64,000 nucleotides of DNA from Winogradskyella eckloniae (lineage in GTDB: Bacteria > Bacteroidota > Bacteroidia > Flavobacteriales > Flavobacteriaceae). The notes under the pieces are model-generated. The model made no database searches, was not told where the DNA came from, and saw nothing but the letters and a program-made list of their open reading frames with translations. Where the stretch lies: the NCBI RefSeq assembly GCF_013249045.1, contig NZ_JABRWP010000006.1, positions 1 through 64,000 of the forward strand. Reading direction: 5' to 3'. A program made the position numbers and the translations under genes. Positions 17,456-26,962 of this stretch are shown piece by piece; positions within the stretch are counted from its first letter, which is position 1, and every line of letters begins with the position of its first letter.

Positions 17456-20221
17456 ATGAAGACTTATTCGTTTTTTATTTTATGGTTTTTGTGTTTGATG
17501 ACTTTTGGGCAAGAATTGCCTCCAATTGATACCTTTACAACATCAGATTATAAAGGTGAGAATCAGAATTGGATGATTACACAAAATGCTGATAAGTACA
17601 TTTATGTGGCAAACAATTTAGGCTTATTAGAATATAATGGTACAGATTGGAAGCCTTATCGATCGCCAAATCACACTATTTTAAGAGCTGTTAAAGCTAT
17701 AGATAATAGAATATATTCAGGTTGTTACGAGGAATTTGGATACTGGGAACGACATGAGTTTGGTCATTTAGTGTATGAATCGCTTATACCTAAGTTAGGT
17801 GATAAGATTTTAAGTGATGATCAGATTTGGGATATCATAGATTATGAAGATTGGGTGTTGTTTCAGGCTGGTCATGCCTTGTATTTCTTTGATAAGGTGT
17901 CAGAAAAATTTAAAACTATAAGCTCAAAAAATATAATATATAAAGTCTTTAATGTAAATGATAAAATTTATTATCACGTGGCAAATGAAGGGCTTTATGT
18001 GCTTGAAGAAGGGAAGCCTAAGTTAATCATAGATCACGAAATTGTTATTGAAGACCGCGTAATTGATGTGTTTTATAAACATGAAAAACTAATTATTCTT
18101 ACTAGAAATTCAGGTTTTTTTCAATATTTAGAAGGAGAATTTAAAGTGTGGGACGTTACCTCTAATAAACGCTTAAAAGAACTTAATGTTTTTAGTAGTA
18201 TTCAATTAAGAGATGGCAGTTTTGTATTTGGTACTATTTCTAATGGTCTTATAAAAATTAAAGAGAACGGAGTTGTTGATTACGAAATAAATCAAAAGAA
18301 AGGTTTAGCAAATAATACTGTGCTTACTCTTTTTGAGGATTTTGAAAACAATGTATGGACAGGATTAGATAATGGAATTAACTGTATTAATGTTAACTCT
18401 TCAATAAAAACCTTTATAGACTATAATGGTAGTATTGGTACTGTCTACACAACCTTGATTTTTAATAATTACCTCTATGTAGGGACAAATCAAGGACTGT
18501 TTTTTAGGTCATTAGAATCAAAAAGTCAAGATTTTAAAATTGTAAAAGGTACAGCTGGCCAAGTTTGGAGTTTATATAATGATAATGATAAGAACTTATT
18601 TTGTGGTCATCACTTAGGTACATTTTTAATTGATGAGGGGAAAGCTAATAGCATAAGCTCAGTTTTAGGTGCCTGGAATTTTAAAACCGTTCCAAATCGA
18701 GAAAATCTTTTGCTTCAAGGCAATTATGATGGGTTGTATGTGCTTCAAAAAGAAGATGGAAAATGGCACTTGCGAAATAAAATAGAAGGTTTTAAGAATT
18801 CATCACGTTTTTTTGAAATTAATGACAATAATCAAATATTAGTTAATCATGAATATAAAGGGGTTTTTAGAATTCAATTAGATAACACGTTACATAAAGT
18901 AATAGATATTAAACGCCAATCAGAATTAGATTTAGGGAAGAATTCAGGGTTAATTTCTTATAAGAATAACATACTTTATACCTCAGAAGATGGTGTTTTT
19001 GATTATATCAAAACCGAAGAGAAATTTAAAAAGAACATTGATTTATCCGAGAAATTTTCGCCCTATAAATCCGTAAAAATGGTTGTGGACCAAAAAGGTA
19101 AGTTGTGGTTGTTTTCAGAAGATAATATTAGTTATGTCAGTTATGACAATTTAACGAATAAGCCAGATGTTGTGACCATATCAATACCAGCTAATTTACG
19201 AAAAGGCGTTTTAGGGTTTGAGAATATTCAGCATATTGAAAAAGGGAAATATGTATTAGGTACCTCAAATGGATACTTAACTCTAGATTTATCTCAGTTA
19301 AAACATGAGTCTAATTATTATATTCATCTAAATGCTATAACAGTATCTTCTTTAAATGATGAAACTCAAGATTTACCATTAAATGAAGAGCGAGAATTTA
19401 ACTATGATTACGGCACATTACATTTTAATTGTTCAGTGCCAGAATATGATAAATTTTTAGAAGTTAATTATCAGTATAGATTACATGGTAAAATGAATAA
19501 TTGGAGTGCTTGGGTAGAAACGCCAAATATTCAGTTCGAAAATCTAACGTTTGGAAATTATAAGTTAGAAGTAAGAGGTAAAGTTGGTAATCAACTCACC
19601 GAAAATGTAGTGGCATATCAATTTAAAGTAAATAGACCTTGGTATTTCTCTAATGTGGCCATTTTTGTATATGTATTAATGCTTTTGGTAATTGGATTGT
19701 TAATTCATAGAGCCTATAAATTTTATTACGAAAGGATTTTGAGGCTAGAGCATATAAAGAGTGAACGTGCATTTATTCAAATTAAAAACGAAAAGTTAAA
19801 TCAAGACATTGAAAGTAAAAATAGAGAGTTGGCCATTTCTACAATGAGTATCATTAAGAAGAATGAGTTACTTCGAAAAATTAAAAAAGAATTAAAGGTT
19901 ACAAAAAATAAAGAAGACATCAGTAGTGCAATTAAGTTGATAGATACCAACTTAAATAACAATAAGGACTGGAATTTCTTTAAGCAAGCTTTTAATAATG
20001 CAGATAAGGATTTTATGGATAAAATAAAAGCGGCACATCCAGACCTTACGCCAAACGATTTAAGGTTTTGTGCTTACTTAAGATTAAACCTGTCTTCAAA
20101 AGAAATGGCACCATTGCTTAACATTTCTACAAAAAGTGTCGAAACAAAACGTTATCGTTTACGCAAAAGATTACAATTACATCATGATGATAGTCTTGTT
20201 AACTATATCTTAAAATTCTAG
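17456..20221 (+). CDS. Membrane sensor/regulator: beta-propeller, Y_Y_Y domain, LuxR-like helix-turn-helix
   Basis: A 921-residue one-protein regulator. I start it at the ATG at 17456 because MKTYSFFILWFLCLMTFGQ is a good signal peptide; a longer frame from 17429 is less likely. Propeller-type repeats fill about 30-640, a Y_Y_Y domain about 645-735, one membrane helix about 745-765, then a coiled-coil-like linker and a C-terminal helix-turn-helix (NDLRFCAYLRLNLSSKEMAPLLNISTKSVETKRYRLRKRL) of the LuxR type. The periplasmic part probably senses a ligand. There is no histidine kinase domain, so unlike the hybrid two-component protein at 36.7 kb it would act directly from the membrane. Its position next to glpDKF and SusCD suggests control of this locus. 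Confidence 0.82.
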   Translation: MKTYSFFILWFLCLMTFGQELPPIDTFTTSDYKGENQNWMITQNADKYIYVANNLGLLEYNGTDWKPYRSPNHTILRAVKAIDNRIYSGCYEEFGYWERHEFGHLVYESLIPKLGDKILSDDQIWDIIDYEDWVLFQAGHALYFFDKVSEKFKTISSKNIIYKVFNVNDKIYYHVANEGLYVLEEGKPKLIIDHEIVIEDRVIDVFYKHEKLIILTRNSGFFQYLEGEFKVWDVTSNKRLKELNVFSSIQLRDGSFVFGTISNGLIKIKENGVVDYEINQKKGLANNTVLTLFEDFENNVWTGLDNGINCINVNSSIKTFIDYNGSIGTVYTTLIFNNYLYVGTNQGLFFRSLESKSQDFKIVKGTAGQVWSLYNDNDKNLFCGHHLGTFLIDEGKANSISSVLGAWNFKTVPNRENLLLQGNYDGLYVLQKEDGKWHLRNKIEGFKNSSRFFEINDNNQILVNHEYKGVFRIQLDNTLHKVIDIKRQSELDLGKNSGLISYKNNILYTSEDGVFDYIKTEEKFKKNIDLSEKFSPYKSVKMVVDQKGKLWLFSEDNISYVSYDNLTNKPDVVTISIPANLRKGVLGFENIQHIEKGKYVLGTSNGYLTLDLSQLKHESNYYIHLNAITVSSLNDETQDLPLNEEREFNYDYGTLHFNCSVPEYDKFLEVNYQYRLHGKMNNWSAWVETPNIQFENLTFGNYKLEVRGKVGNQLTENVVAYQFKVNRPWYFSNVAIFVYVLMLLVIGLLIHRAYKFYYERILRLEHIKSERAFIQIKNEKLNQDIESKNRELAISTMSIIKKNELLRKIKKELKVTKNKEDISSAIKLIDTNLNNNKDWNFFKQAFNNADKDFMDKIKAAHPDLTPNDLRFCAYLRLNLSSKEMAPLLNISTKSVETKRYRLRKRLQLHHDDSLVNYILKF

Positions 20222-20522
20222 CACCTTGACAATAACATTAAATACCTAGACTTTACCACTACAAACGTCCATTTGGGCTATAAATCAAGGTTTTATTGAA
20301 AAATTTGCAATTTTTAAAAATCCAATGTTTACAGTATGTTGACGAGGATTTTTGAAGTAAAATGTTGTTAAAATTTGCGATGTTCGTTTTTTATCGAGGT
20401 ATAAATTATCATATTAACATATTCTTAAGATTAAATTTACAATATCTTAAATTTTGAAGATCTGAATAGAGTTTCGGTATTTTCTAATTTTGGTAACTAA
20501 ATAATTAATCAAAACAATATTT
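20222..20522. other. 301-base intergenic region before susC
   Basis: No gene is seen. TAATTTTG (20485-20492) matches the -7 box 30 bases before the susC start, but no -33 element lies at the right spacing. GTTCG (20382-20386) resembles a half-site of the E. coli GlpR operator; a similar GTTCG occurs at 17403-17407 upstream of the regulator gene. These half-sites are short and may be chance. Confidence 0.45.
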
Positions 20523-23500
20523 ATGAAATTAAAATTTCAAAGATCAAGAATTGAAATATTCTTTTTTGTCTTTTTATTGTGTAGTTCATTTGCTGTTTTA
20601 GCACAGACTACAATAAAAGGAAAAGTGGTTTCTGGAGCAGATAATATGCCTTTACCAGGTGCATCTGTGATAGAAAAAGGTACGACTAACGGAACGCAAA
20701 CAGATTTTGATGGTAGATTTACTTTAGAAGTGTCTAGTGATGCTTCAGTAATAACTGTATCTTATGTTGGTTTTAAAAGTCAAGATGTTAACGTAACTGA
20801 TGGAGAAATGACAATCGCACTACAAGATGATAATTCATTATCTGAGGTGGTTGTTGTTGGTTATGGTACACAAAAGAAAAGTGATGTTGTTAACGCAGTA
20901 GCAACAACTAATTTAGAAAAAGCAATATTAACGCCCACTTCAGATGTTAATGAAATGCTACGTGGTAGAATCGCTGGTTTACAAGTAGATGTAGGAGGCG
21001 GAACATTAAGACCAGGTGGTACTTCAGATATTATCTTTAGAGGTCAAGGATCTATTGAAGGTGCGGTAAGTGCTATCTATGTTGTAGATGGTATTATTAG
21101 AGATGGTGGTATAGAAGATATTGATTCTGATGATATTGAGTCTATTGAATTCCTTAAAGATGCATCAGCACAAGCCATTTATGGATCTAGAGGAGCAAAT
21201 GGTGTCGTATTAATTACAACCAAGCGTGGTAAAGCTGGTAAAATAAGTGTGAGTTATCATGGATTTGTCTCTACTAAATCCATAGAACGTAATTTTGATG
21301 TATATAGTGGACAAGAATTTGCACAATTAAGACGTGAGGCCATTAGAACCACAAGAGCAGATGATAGTTACGCGGATGACGAGCTCGATAATGTGTTTAC
21401 GCCAATTGAATTAGATAATTTAGCGAACAATCGTTTTGTAGATTGGGAAGAAGAGTTAATGAAAACGGGTTCTGTAAATAGCCAAGCCATTAGTGTTAGT
21501 GGTGGTACAGATTTAACTAAAGTATTTGGTAGTATTAATTACTTTAAAGAAAATGGATTGATTCCAACATCAAGCTACGAAAGAAAAACATTACGTTTAA
21601 ACGTAGATCAAAAAATTAGCGATAAGTTTTCTGTAAATTTTGATATAAATATTTTAAATGATGACACAGAAAGAGCAGCCAATGTTAATGTAATTACAAC
21701 ATCACCTTTAGGTAGTGCTTATAATGAAGATGGTAGTATAATGCGTTTTCCTAGTGGTGAAGAAGGGTCTGCGGTAAATCCATTATGGAATTTAAATGAA
21801 CAAGATCACGATGAAAAAGGCAATGATTTTGTTATTAATGTTACACCTAAGTGGCAAATCACAAAAGATTTACAGTATCAATTAAAAGCCAATTTAACAA
21901 GAAGAACCTCAGAAAGAGGACAGTACCAATCTTCATTAAGTAGTGCTGGTGATGATGTTAGAGGTATTGCAAGAATAGATAATCAGTTAAGAGAGTCTTA
22001 TTTAATAGAAAACATTTTAACGTATGATAAAAATTTTGGAGATGACCATAAGTTTAATTTAACTTTAGTGCAATCGTCTCAAGAAAATGAATATTCAAGA
22101 ACGTTTACAGAAGGGCAAGGGTTTTCAAACGAAGATTTAGGCTATAATGGTATTGCTAGTGCTATTGGTAATGTTACTGTAGAGCGTGATGGAAATAAAT
22201 TTAGATATTTAGGCTATATGGCGAGAGCACGTTATACGTTATATGATAAATATAGTTTTGAAGGCACATTAAGAGCAGATGGCGCTTCATTAAATGGAGA
22301 AGGAAATAAATGGAGTTATAATCCTGCTGGTTCTTTTGCTTGGAAAATACACAGAGAAAGTTTTATGGAAGATGCTAAGGCGGTTCAAGAATTAAAGTTT
22401 AGAGCAAGTTATGGTTCTTTAGTTAACGATTTAGGACGTGCGTATACATCGCTATTTACAGCAGATGCCCAACAATATATTTTTGATAGTGAAACAGCAT
22501 CTGGGTTTTCTCCATCTACAATATTGCCAAATCCAGATTTAAAATTCGAAAGAATCACAACATTAAACTTAGGTCTAGATTTTTCTTTATTTGAGCGTGT
22601 ATTATCAGGAAATATAAACTGGTACGATGCCAGAACAAATGACTTATTGTTAAGAAGAGGTGTGCCATCTACAACAGGATATACGTCTACGTTCTTTAAT
22701 GCAGGTGAAATGCAGAATACAGGTATAGAACTTAGTTTAACCGCTAATATTATCAATAATGATGATCTAAAATGGTCGGTATCTACAAATTGGTCTAATA
22801 ACCGAAACAAAATTTTAGAACTATACAATGATGGAAATGGAGATGCTATAACAGATGATACTACGTACAATTATTATGTAGGGCAGCCTGTAGGTGTTAT
22901 ATATCAATATGCATTTGATGGTATTTGGCAAGAAGGAGATGATTTTGCTAATGCGCCACAAGCCAATCCAGATTCTGCGCTTACTCAAACAGATTTAGAG
23001 CCTGGTGATATTAAAATTAAAGATATTAACGGTGTTGATGATGAAGGAAATATTATACCTGGTCCTGATGGTAAAATTACCCAAGAAGATCGTGTGTTTA
23101 TAGATCCTAATCCAGATTTCTTCGGATCGTTATCTACCACTTTAGAGTATAAAGGTTTCGATTTACTTTTAGATTTCTATGCCGTTGAAGGCGCAACAAA
23201 AGTCAACCCGTTTTTAAATACATATAATAATGGTGGTACTTTAAGAGGTGATATAAATGGTGTAAAAGTAGATTATTATACACCAGAAAATCCTTCAAAC
23301 TCTTTTCCAAGACCAAATGCAGATTCTGCAGATCCATATTTAAATGCATTAGCAGTTAAAGATGCTTCTTATATTAGATTAAGAACTGTAAGTCTTGGGT
23401 ATTCATTATCAGAAAAAGTAACAGATAAATTAAATTTTGATCAAATAAGATTTTACGTAACTGCAACAAATGTATTTACAGATACTGATTATATTGGTTA

Positions 23501-23597
23501 TAGTCCAGAAGTAAACATTAGATCTACATTTTCTAACGCAGACACAGGTTATCCTGATGCAAGATCGTTCACATTTGGTGTTAGAGTTAAATTTTAA
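20523..23597 (+). CDS. SusC-family TonB-dependent outer-membrane transporter
   Basis: A 1024-residue SusC/RagA protein, the usual length. A signal peptide (about 1-27) precedes a carboxypeptidase-like beta-sandwich (about 30-105), then LSEVVVVGYGTQKK, the family's signature before the plug, then plug and barrel ending in FTFGVRVKF. It pairs with the SusD gene 19 bases downstream; together they form a lidded transporter for oligomers. In this locus the neighbours are glycerol genes and a glycerophosphodiesterase, with no glycoside hydrolase. A glycerol- or glycerophosphate-containing substrate is therefore the leading guess. Confidence 0.94.
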   Translation: MKLKFQRSRIEIFFFVFLLCSSFAVLAQTTIKGKVVSGADNMPLPGASVIEKGTTNGTQTDFDGRFTLEVSSDASVITVSYVGFKSQDVNVTDGEMTIALQDDNSLSEVVVVGYGTQKKSDVVNAVATTNLEKAILTPTSDVNEMLRGRIAGLQVDVGGGTLRPGGTSDIIFRGQGSIEGAVSAIYVVDGIIRDGGIEDIDSDDIESIEFLKDASAQAIYGSRGANGVVLITTKRGKAGKISVSYHGFVSTKSIERNFDVYSGQEFAQLRREAIRTTRADDSYADDELDNVFTPIELDNLANNRFVDWEEELMKTGSVNSQAISVSGGTDLTKVFGSINYFKENGLIPTSSYERKTLRLNVDQKISDKFSVNFDINILNDDTERAANVNVITTSPLGSAYNEDGSIMRFPSGEEGSAVNPLWNLNEQDHDEKGNDFVINVTPKWQITKDLQYQLKANLTRRTSERGQYQSSLSSAGDDVRGIARIDNQLRESYLIENILTYDKNFGDDHKFNLTLVQSSQENEYSRTFTEGQGFSNEDLGYNGIASAIGNVTVERDGNKFRYLGYMARARYTLYDKYSFEGTLRADGASLNGEGNKWSYNPAGSFAWKIHRESFMEDAKAVQELKFRASYGSLVNDLGRAYTSLFTADAQQYIFDSETASGFSPSTILPNPDLKFERITTLNLGLDFSLFERVLSGNINWYDARTNDLLLRRGVPSTTGYTSTFFNAGEMQNTGIELSLTANIINNDDLKWSVSTNWSNNRNKILELYNDGNGDAITDDTTYNYYVGQPVGVIYQYAFDGIWQEGDDFANAPQANPDSALTQTDLEPGDIKIKDINGVDDEGNIIPGPDGKITQEDRVFIDPNPDFFGSLSTTLEYKGFDLLLDFYAVEGATKVNPFLNTYNNGGTLRGDINGVKVDYYTPENPSNSFPRPNADSADPYLNALAVKDASYIRLRTVSLGYSLSEKVTDKLNFDQIRFYVTATNVFTDTDYIGYSPEVNIRSTFSNADTGYPDARSFTFGVRVKF

Positions 23598-23616
23598 TTA
23601 AAAAAATAATAAGATT

Positions 23617-25230
23617 ATGAAAACGAAGTTTTTTTATACAAAATTAAAGGGAAGCATATTGCTAACCATGGCGCTTATTATAAGTGTAACTTCTTGTGAA
23701 GATTACTTAGAAGAACAGCCAAGTACATTAATTGATTCTGATTATATATTTACTACAGAAGAAGGATTAAAATCTGGAGTTGTAAGTTTATATAAATTTG
23801 AACGCGATCGTTACGATAACGGAACAGAAGATTTTATGGGATCCGTTCTCATGTCATCTCGAAGTGATTTGGCCTTTTCTAGATCTGGTTATACTGGGTT
23901 AATGGGAAGATACGAAAGAGGAATATCTTCAGTAGATTATGGATCAACGTTGGCGTCTACATTGTTTTGGAAGCATTTCTATAACATGACGAATAAAGCA
24001 ACGGCAATCATTAATGCAGCAGACGCTATTGATGGTGTCGATGAAGATGTTAGAAAAAAAGTACTAGCTGAAGCCAAGTATTTTAGAGCACATTCTTATT
24101 TCTATTTATACAGAATGTATAACAATATTTTTGTAACTACAGAAACTGTTACTGTTGAAAATGCATTTGATGTTGTTAACGATAGTTCAACAGAAGAAGA
24201 AATATTTGCACTAATCAATAGTGACCTTGATTATGCAATAGAAAACTTAGATTGGATAGATACATTTGGACGTGTCACTAAAGGTACGGCAAAACACGTT
24301 AAGGCAAAAGTTGCAATGTGGCAAGGTGATTGGACAGAGGCAAAAACGCAAGCCTTAGATGTCATAGAAGGACCAGATTCTCCTCACAGTTTAGTGAGTT
24401 CTACCGCAGACGTTTTTGCTGGAGATAGAAATAATTCAGAATCTTTATTTGTAATCCAGTCGCAAGATGATGTATTAGGAGGTGGATCTACAACGATGAT
24501 GAATGCAAATTATGTCGCTCAGTTTTTCCAGATATCTGGTGTAGATTACAATAATGAGCAAGGAGGAAGAGGATTTGCTAGAATTTTACCAAATTTATAT
24601 TTATTAAATCTTTTAGCAGAAGATCCTAACGATACAAGAGATGATAATACATATTTTAGATTAAAATTTTATTACACATCTGGAGATAGAATAGGAGAGG
24701 AAGTTGATAACTATGAACCGATAACGGATTTAAATAATCCAAGTTCTACGTATGCATCTTATTACCAAAGAATGCATCCATGTTGTATAAAATTTGCGCA
24801 AGAAGATGGTAATGAAGCGTCTTATTTAATTAGAGGCAATATTACCGTATATAGATTAGCTGAGACGTATTTAATAGCGGCTGAGGCTATAATGCGATCT
24901 TCAGGAGACCCATTACCATATATTAATGCCGTACGTGAGAGAGCTGGTGCTGCACCAGTTACAAGTGTAACGCAACAAACTATTTTAGATGAGCGCGCAA
25001 GAGAACTTGCTTTTGAAGGTCAAAGATGGTTTACTTTAAAAAGAATGGGACAAGATGTTATTGATTTTCAAATCACAAATTATGCAGGTGATGGTGAATA
25101 CTTCCCTGCGAACCTTGGTTCTAAAGACCCAAGAGAAAATTGGCAATCACATTTCATTAATTGGCCAATTGCACAAAGAGATTTAGATTTATTAGGGCCA
25201 GATTACCCGCAGAATCTAGGTTATGAATAA
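23617..25230 (+). CDS. SusD/RagB-family surface lipoprotein
   Basis: A 537-residue SusD-like protein that closes over the SusC barrel and captures the substrate. The signal ends in VTSC, giving a lipidated Cys near residue 27. The N-terminal DYLEEQPSTLID segment is typical. The TPR-like helices include KYFRAHSYFYLYRMYNN, and the C-terminal region has the family's RGNITVYRLAETYLIAAEA and ERARELAFEGQRWFTLKR motifs. It is followed by a strong terminator, so the SusCD pair ends its own transcript. Confidence 0.94.
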   Translation: MKTKFFYTKLKGSILLTMALIISVTSCEDYLEEQPSTLIDSDYIFTTEEGLKSGVVSLYKFERDRYDNGTEDFMGSVLMSSRSDLAFSRSGYTGLMGRYERGISSVDYGSTLASTLFWKHFYNMTNKATAIINAADAIDGVDEDVRKKVLAEAKYFRAHSYFYLYRMYNNIFVTTETVTVENAFDVVNDSSTEEEIFALINSDLDYAIENLDWIDTFGRVTKGTAKHVKAKVAMWQGDWTEAKTQALDVIEGPDSPHSLVSSTADVFAGDRNNSESLFVIQSQDDVLGGGSTTMMNANYVAQFFQISGVDYNNEQGGRGFARILPNLYLLNLLAEDPNDTRDDNTYFRLKFYYTSGDRIGEEVDNYEPITDLNNPSSTYASYYQRMHPCCIKFAQEDGNEASYLIRGNITVYRLAETYLIAAEAIMRSSGDPLPYINAVRERAGAAPVTSVTQQTILDERARELAFEGQRWFTLKRMGQDVIDFQITNYAGDGEYFPANLGSKDPRENWQSHFINWPIAQRDLDLLGPDYPQNLGYE

Positions 25231-25249
25231 TTATTATTAGTTTTAAATT

Positions 25250-25275
25250 GGGCAAGTTCTCTTGCCCTTTTTTTT
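25250..25275 (+). terminator. Terminator after susD
   Basis: GGGCAAG-ttct-CTTGCCC (25250-25267) is followed by eight T. The downstream phosphodiesterase ATG (25322) lies beyond it, so that gene depends on readthrough or a promoter not recognised here. Confidence 0.92.
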
Positions 25276-25321
25276 CTTTTTTAAAGAGGGTTTTACTCTA
25301 TTTATTAAAACAAAATTCCAA

Positions 25322-26122
25322 ATGAAATATTTATTAATTGTGTTTATATGTATAGTTTTTTCAGCATGTAACACAGCATCTACAGAACCAGAAATTGAAT
25401 TTGCTAATAATCCTGTTATTGCCCATAGAGGTGCTTGGAAAACTAATGGCTTACCAAAAAATTCTGTAGCAGCCTTAAAGGAAGCTATTCGATTAAAATG
25501 TACAGGTTCGGAGTTTGATGTTCGTATGACCGCAGATAGTGTATTAATTGTAACCCATGATGCAGATTTCGCAGGTTTGAATATCGAAACATCTACCTAT
25601 GAAACACTAGCAAAACATAAATTACCTAATGGTGAAACGCTACCAACCTTAAAGGATTTTATAATTGCAGGAATGACAGATAATATATCAACAGGTTTGG
25701 TTTGCGAAATAAAACCGTCTAAAACTGAAGGACGAAATATCTTAATGGCAGAAAAAGCTGTGGCTTTAGTAAAAGAACTAAAGGCAGAATCTTATATCTC
25801 TTATTATATCAGTTTTAGTTATGAACTTATAAAACATATTAAACAAATTGATCCCAATTCTAAGGTGTTATATTTAGATGGATCTAAAACACCAGACGTA
25901 CTAAAAACAGATAATATTACTGGGTTAGATTATTTTGTCTACAAGCTAAAAGAAAAACCAGAATGGATTTCCGAAGCTAAAACCCTAGGTTTAAAGCTTA
26001 ATGCTTGGACAGCTAATAAACAAGAAGATATAGACTGGTTAATAACGCACAATTTCGATTACATTACAACAGATGAGCCAGAACTGGCTTTTAAAAGACT
26101 AGAAGAAGCTGCAAATCATTAA
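25322..26122 (+). CDS. Glycerophosphodiester phosphodiesterase, probable lipoprotein
   Basis: It hydrolyses glycerophosphodiesters to glycerol-3-phosphate and an alcohol. The start at 25322 is chosen because it gives a lipoprotein signal (MKYLLIVFICIVFSAC, Cys16); a longer frame begins inside the susD terminator and can be dismissed. The GDPD barrel shows the catalytic set: HRGAW, then GSEFDVRMT with the Glu/Asp pair, and VTHDADF, ending in LNAWTANKQEDIDWL and TTDEPEL. Placed behind SusCD and the glp genes, it would release glycerol-3-phosphate in the periplasm or at the surface for GlpD. Confidence 0.92.
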   Translation: MKYLLIVFICIVFSACNTASTEPEIEFANNPVIAHRGAWKTNGLPKNSVAALKEAIRLKCTGSEFDVRMTADSVLIVTHDADFAGLNIETSTYETLAKHKLPNGETLPTLKDFIIAGMTDNISTGLVCEIKPSKTEGRNILMAEKAVALVKELKAESYISYYISFSYELIKHIKQIDPNSKVLYLDGSKTPDVLKTDNITGLDYFVYKLKEKPEWISEAKTLGLKLNAWTANKQEDIDWLITHNFDYITTDEPELAFKRLEEAANH

Positions 26123-26257
26123 AACAAAGATATACCTTTTATATGGTGTATATTTAATAATCGTTCTCTTTAGGTGCTGTTAAATCAAGAAGCTGATTAA
26201 TATCATAGTTTTATAAGATAACATTAGATAATTTGGTCTAAACTAAAACGAAACGTG

Positions 26258-26725
26258 ATGTTTAGAGAACTAACAGAAAAAGAGTCTATTGCAGTATTAA
26301 TGCTTAATTATATTGGGTATTTATCTTATATCCACAGAGACCAGCCTTTTGTTGTGCCCATAACTTATTTTTTTGATTTAGAGAATAATGTTATTCTTGG
26401 TTATTCCGCAAAAGGACATAAGATAGAGGCTATGAGAAAAAATGCAAAAGTGTCACTTTGCGTTTCGGATATAGATTCTATTAATGATTGGAAATCTGTT
26501 CTTGCTCATGGTGAATATCAAGAAGTCAACGCTAGTACAGCTAAAGCCAAATTGCATCAATTTTCATTGGGTATAAAAGATTTAATTATAAATAAAGAAT
26601 TTAGAAAACTAGACTTTATAAGTGAGTTTTCTAGTAAGATCGAAGCCGATGATAAGCCAATTATTTTTCAAATTAAAGTCAACGAATTAACAGGTAGATT
26701 AAGAAATCATCAATCAGTGAAATAA
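26258..26725 (+). CDS. Pyridoxamine-phosphate-oxidase-like flavin-binding protein
   Basis: A 155-residue split-barrel flavoprotein of the NimA/PNPOx-like group. I use the ATG at 26258 rather than a GTG one codon upstream. The opening FRELTEKESIAVLMLNYIGYLSY and the GYSAKGHKIEAMRKNAKVSL segment, which contacts flavin in relatives, support the family. Members reduce nitroimidazoles or handle flavin or F420, and many have no known substrate. It stands alone between the glycerol and fucose regions with no evident functional link to either. Confidence 0.78.
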   Translation: MFRELTEKESIAVLMLNYIGYLSYIHRDQPFVVPITYFFDLENNVILGYSAKGHKIEAMRKNAKVSLCVSDIDSINDWKSVLAHGEYQEVNASTAKAKLHQFSLGIKDLIINKEFRKLDFISEFSSKIEADDKPIIFQIKVNELTGRLRNHQSVK

Positions 26726-26871
26726 ATTGAATACAGATGACTTCTAATACGTAAGAGAACGTTAATATATCGTATGATGTTTCGTGTTTTTCTAAGAGTA
26801 TAGACTTCTATTAGCGCAATTAAAATTTAGATTTCAACAATAGTTTATGAAATATAATGTTATTGTTAAAT

Positions 26872-26898
26872 AAAAAAAAAGCCACTCCCTACAGTGAC
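26872..26898 (-). terminator. Terminator of the aldA-fucP-lldD operon
   Basis: On the minus strand GTCACT...AGTGGC (one G-U pair) is followed by a long T-run (plus-strand A-run 26872-26880). It lies about 65 bases past the lldD stop. Confidence 0.75.
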
Positions 26899-26962
26899 TT
26901 TTTCTTAAAAATAATTGCGAAGAGTGCAATTACATAACTATTAACTAAATAATCTAATGAAG

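Noticed and set aside
25262-25321. N-terminal extension of the phosphodiesterase
   Set aside because: This start lies inside the susD terminator and gives a phenylalanine-rich run from the T tract; the ATG at 25322 gives a proper lipoprotein signal.
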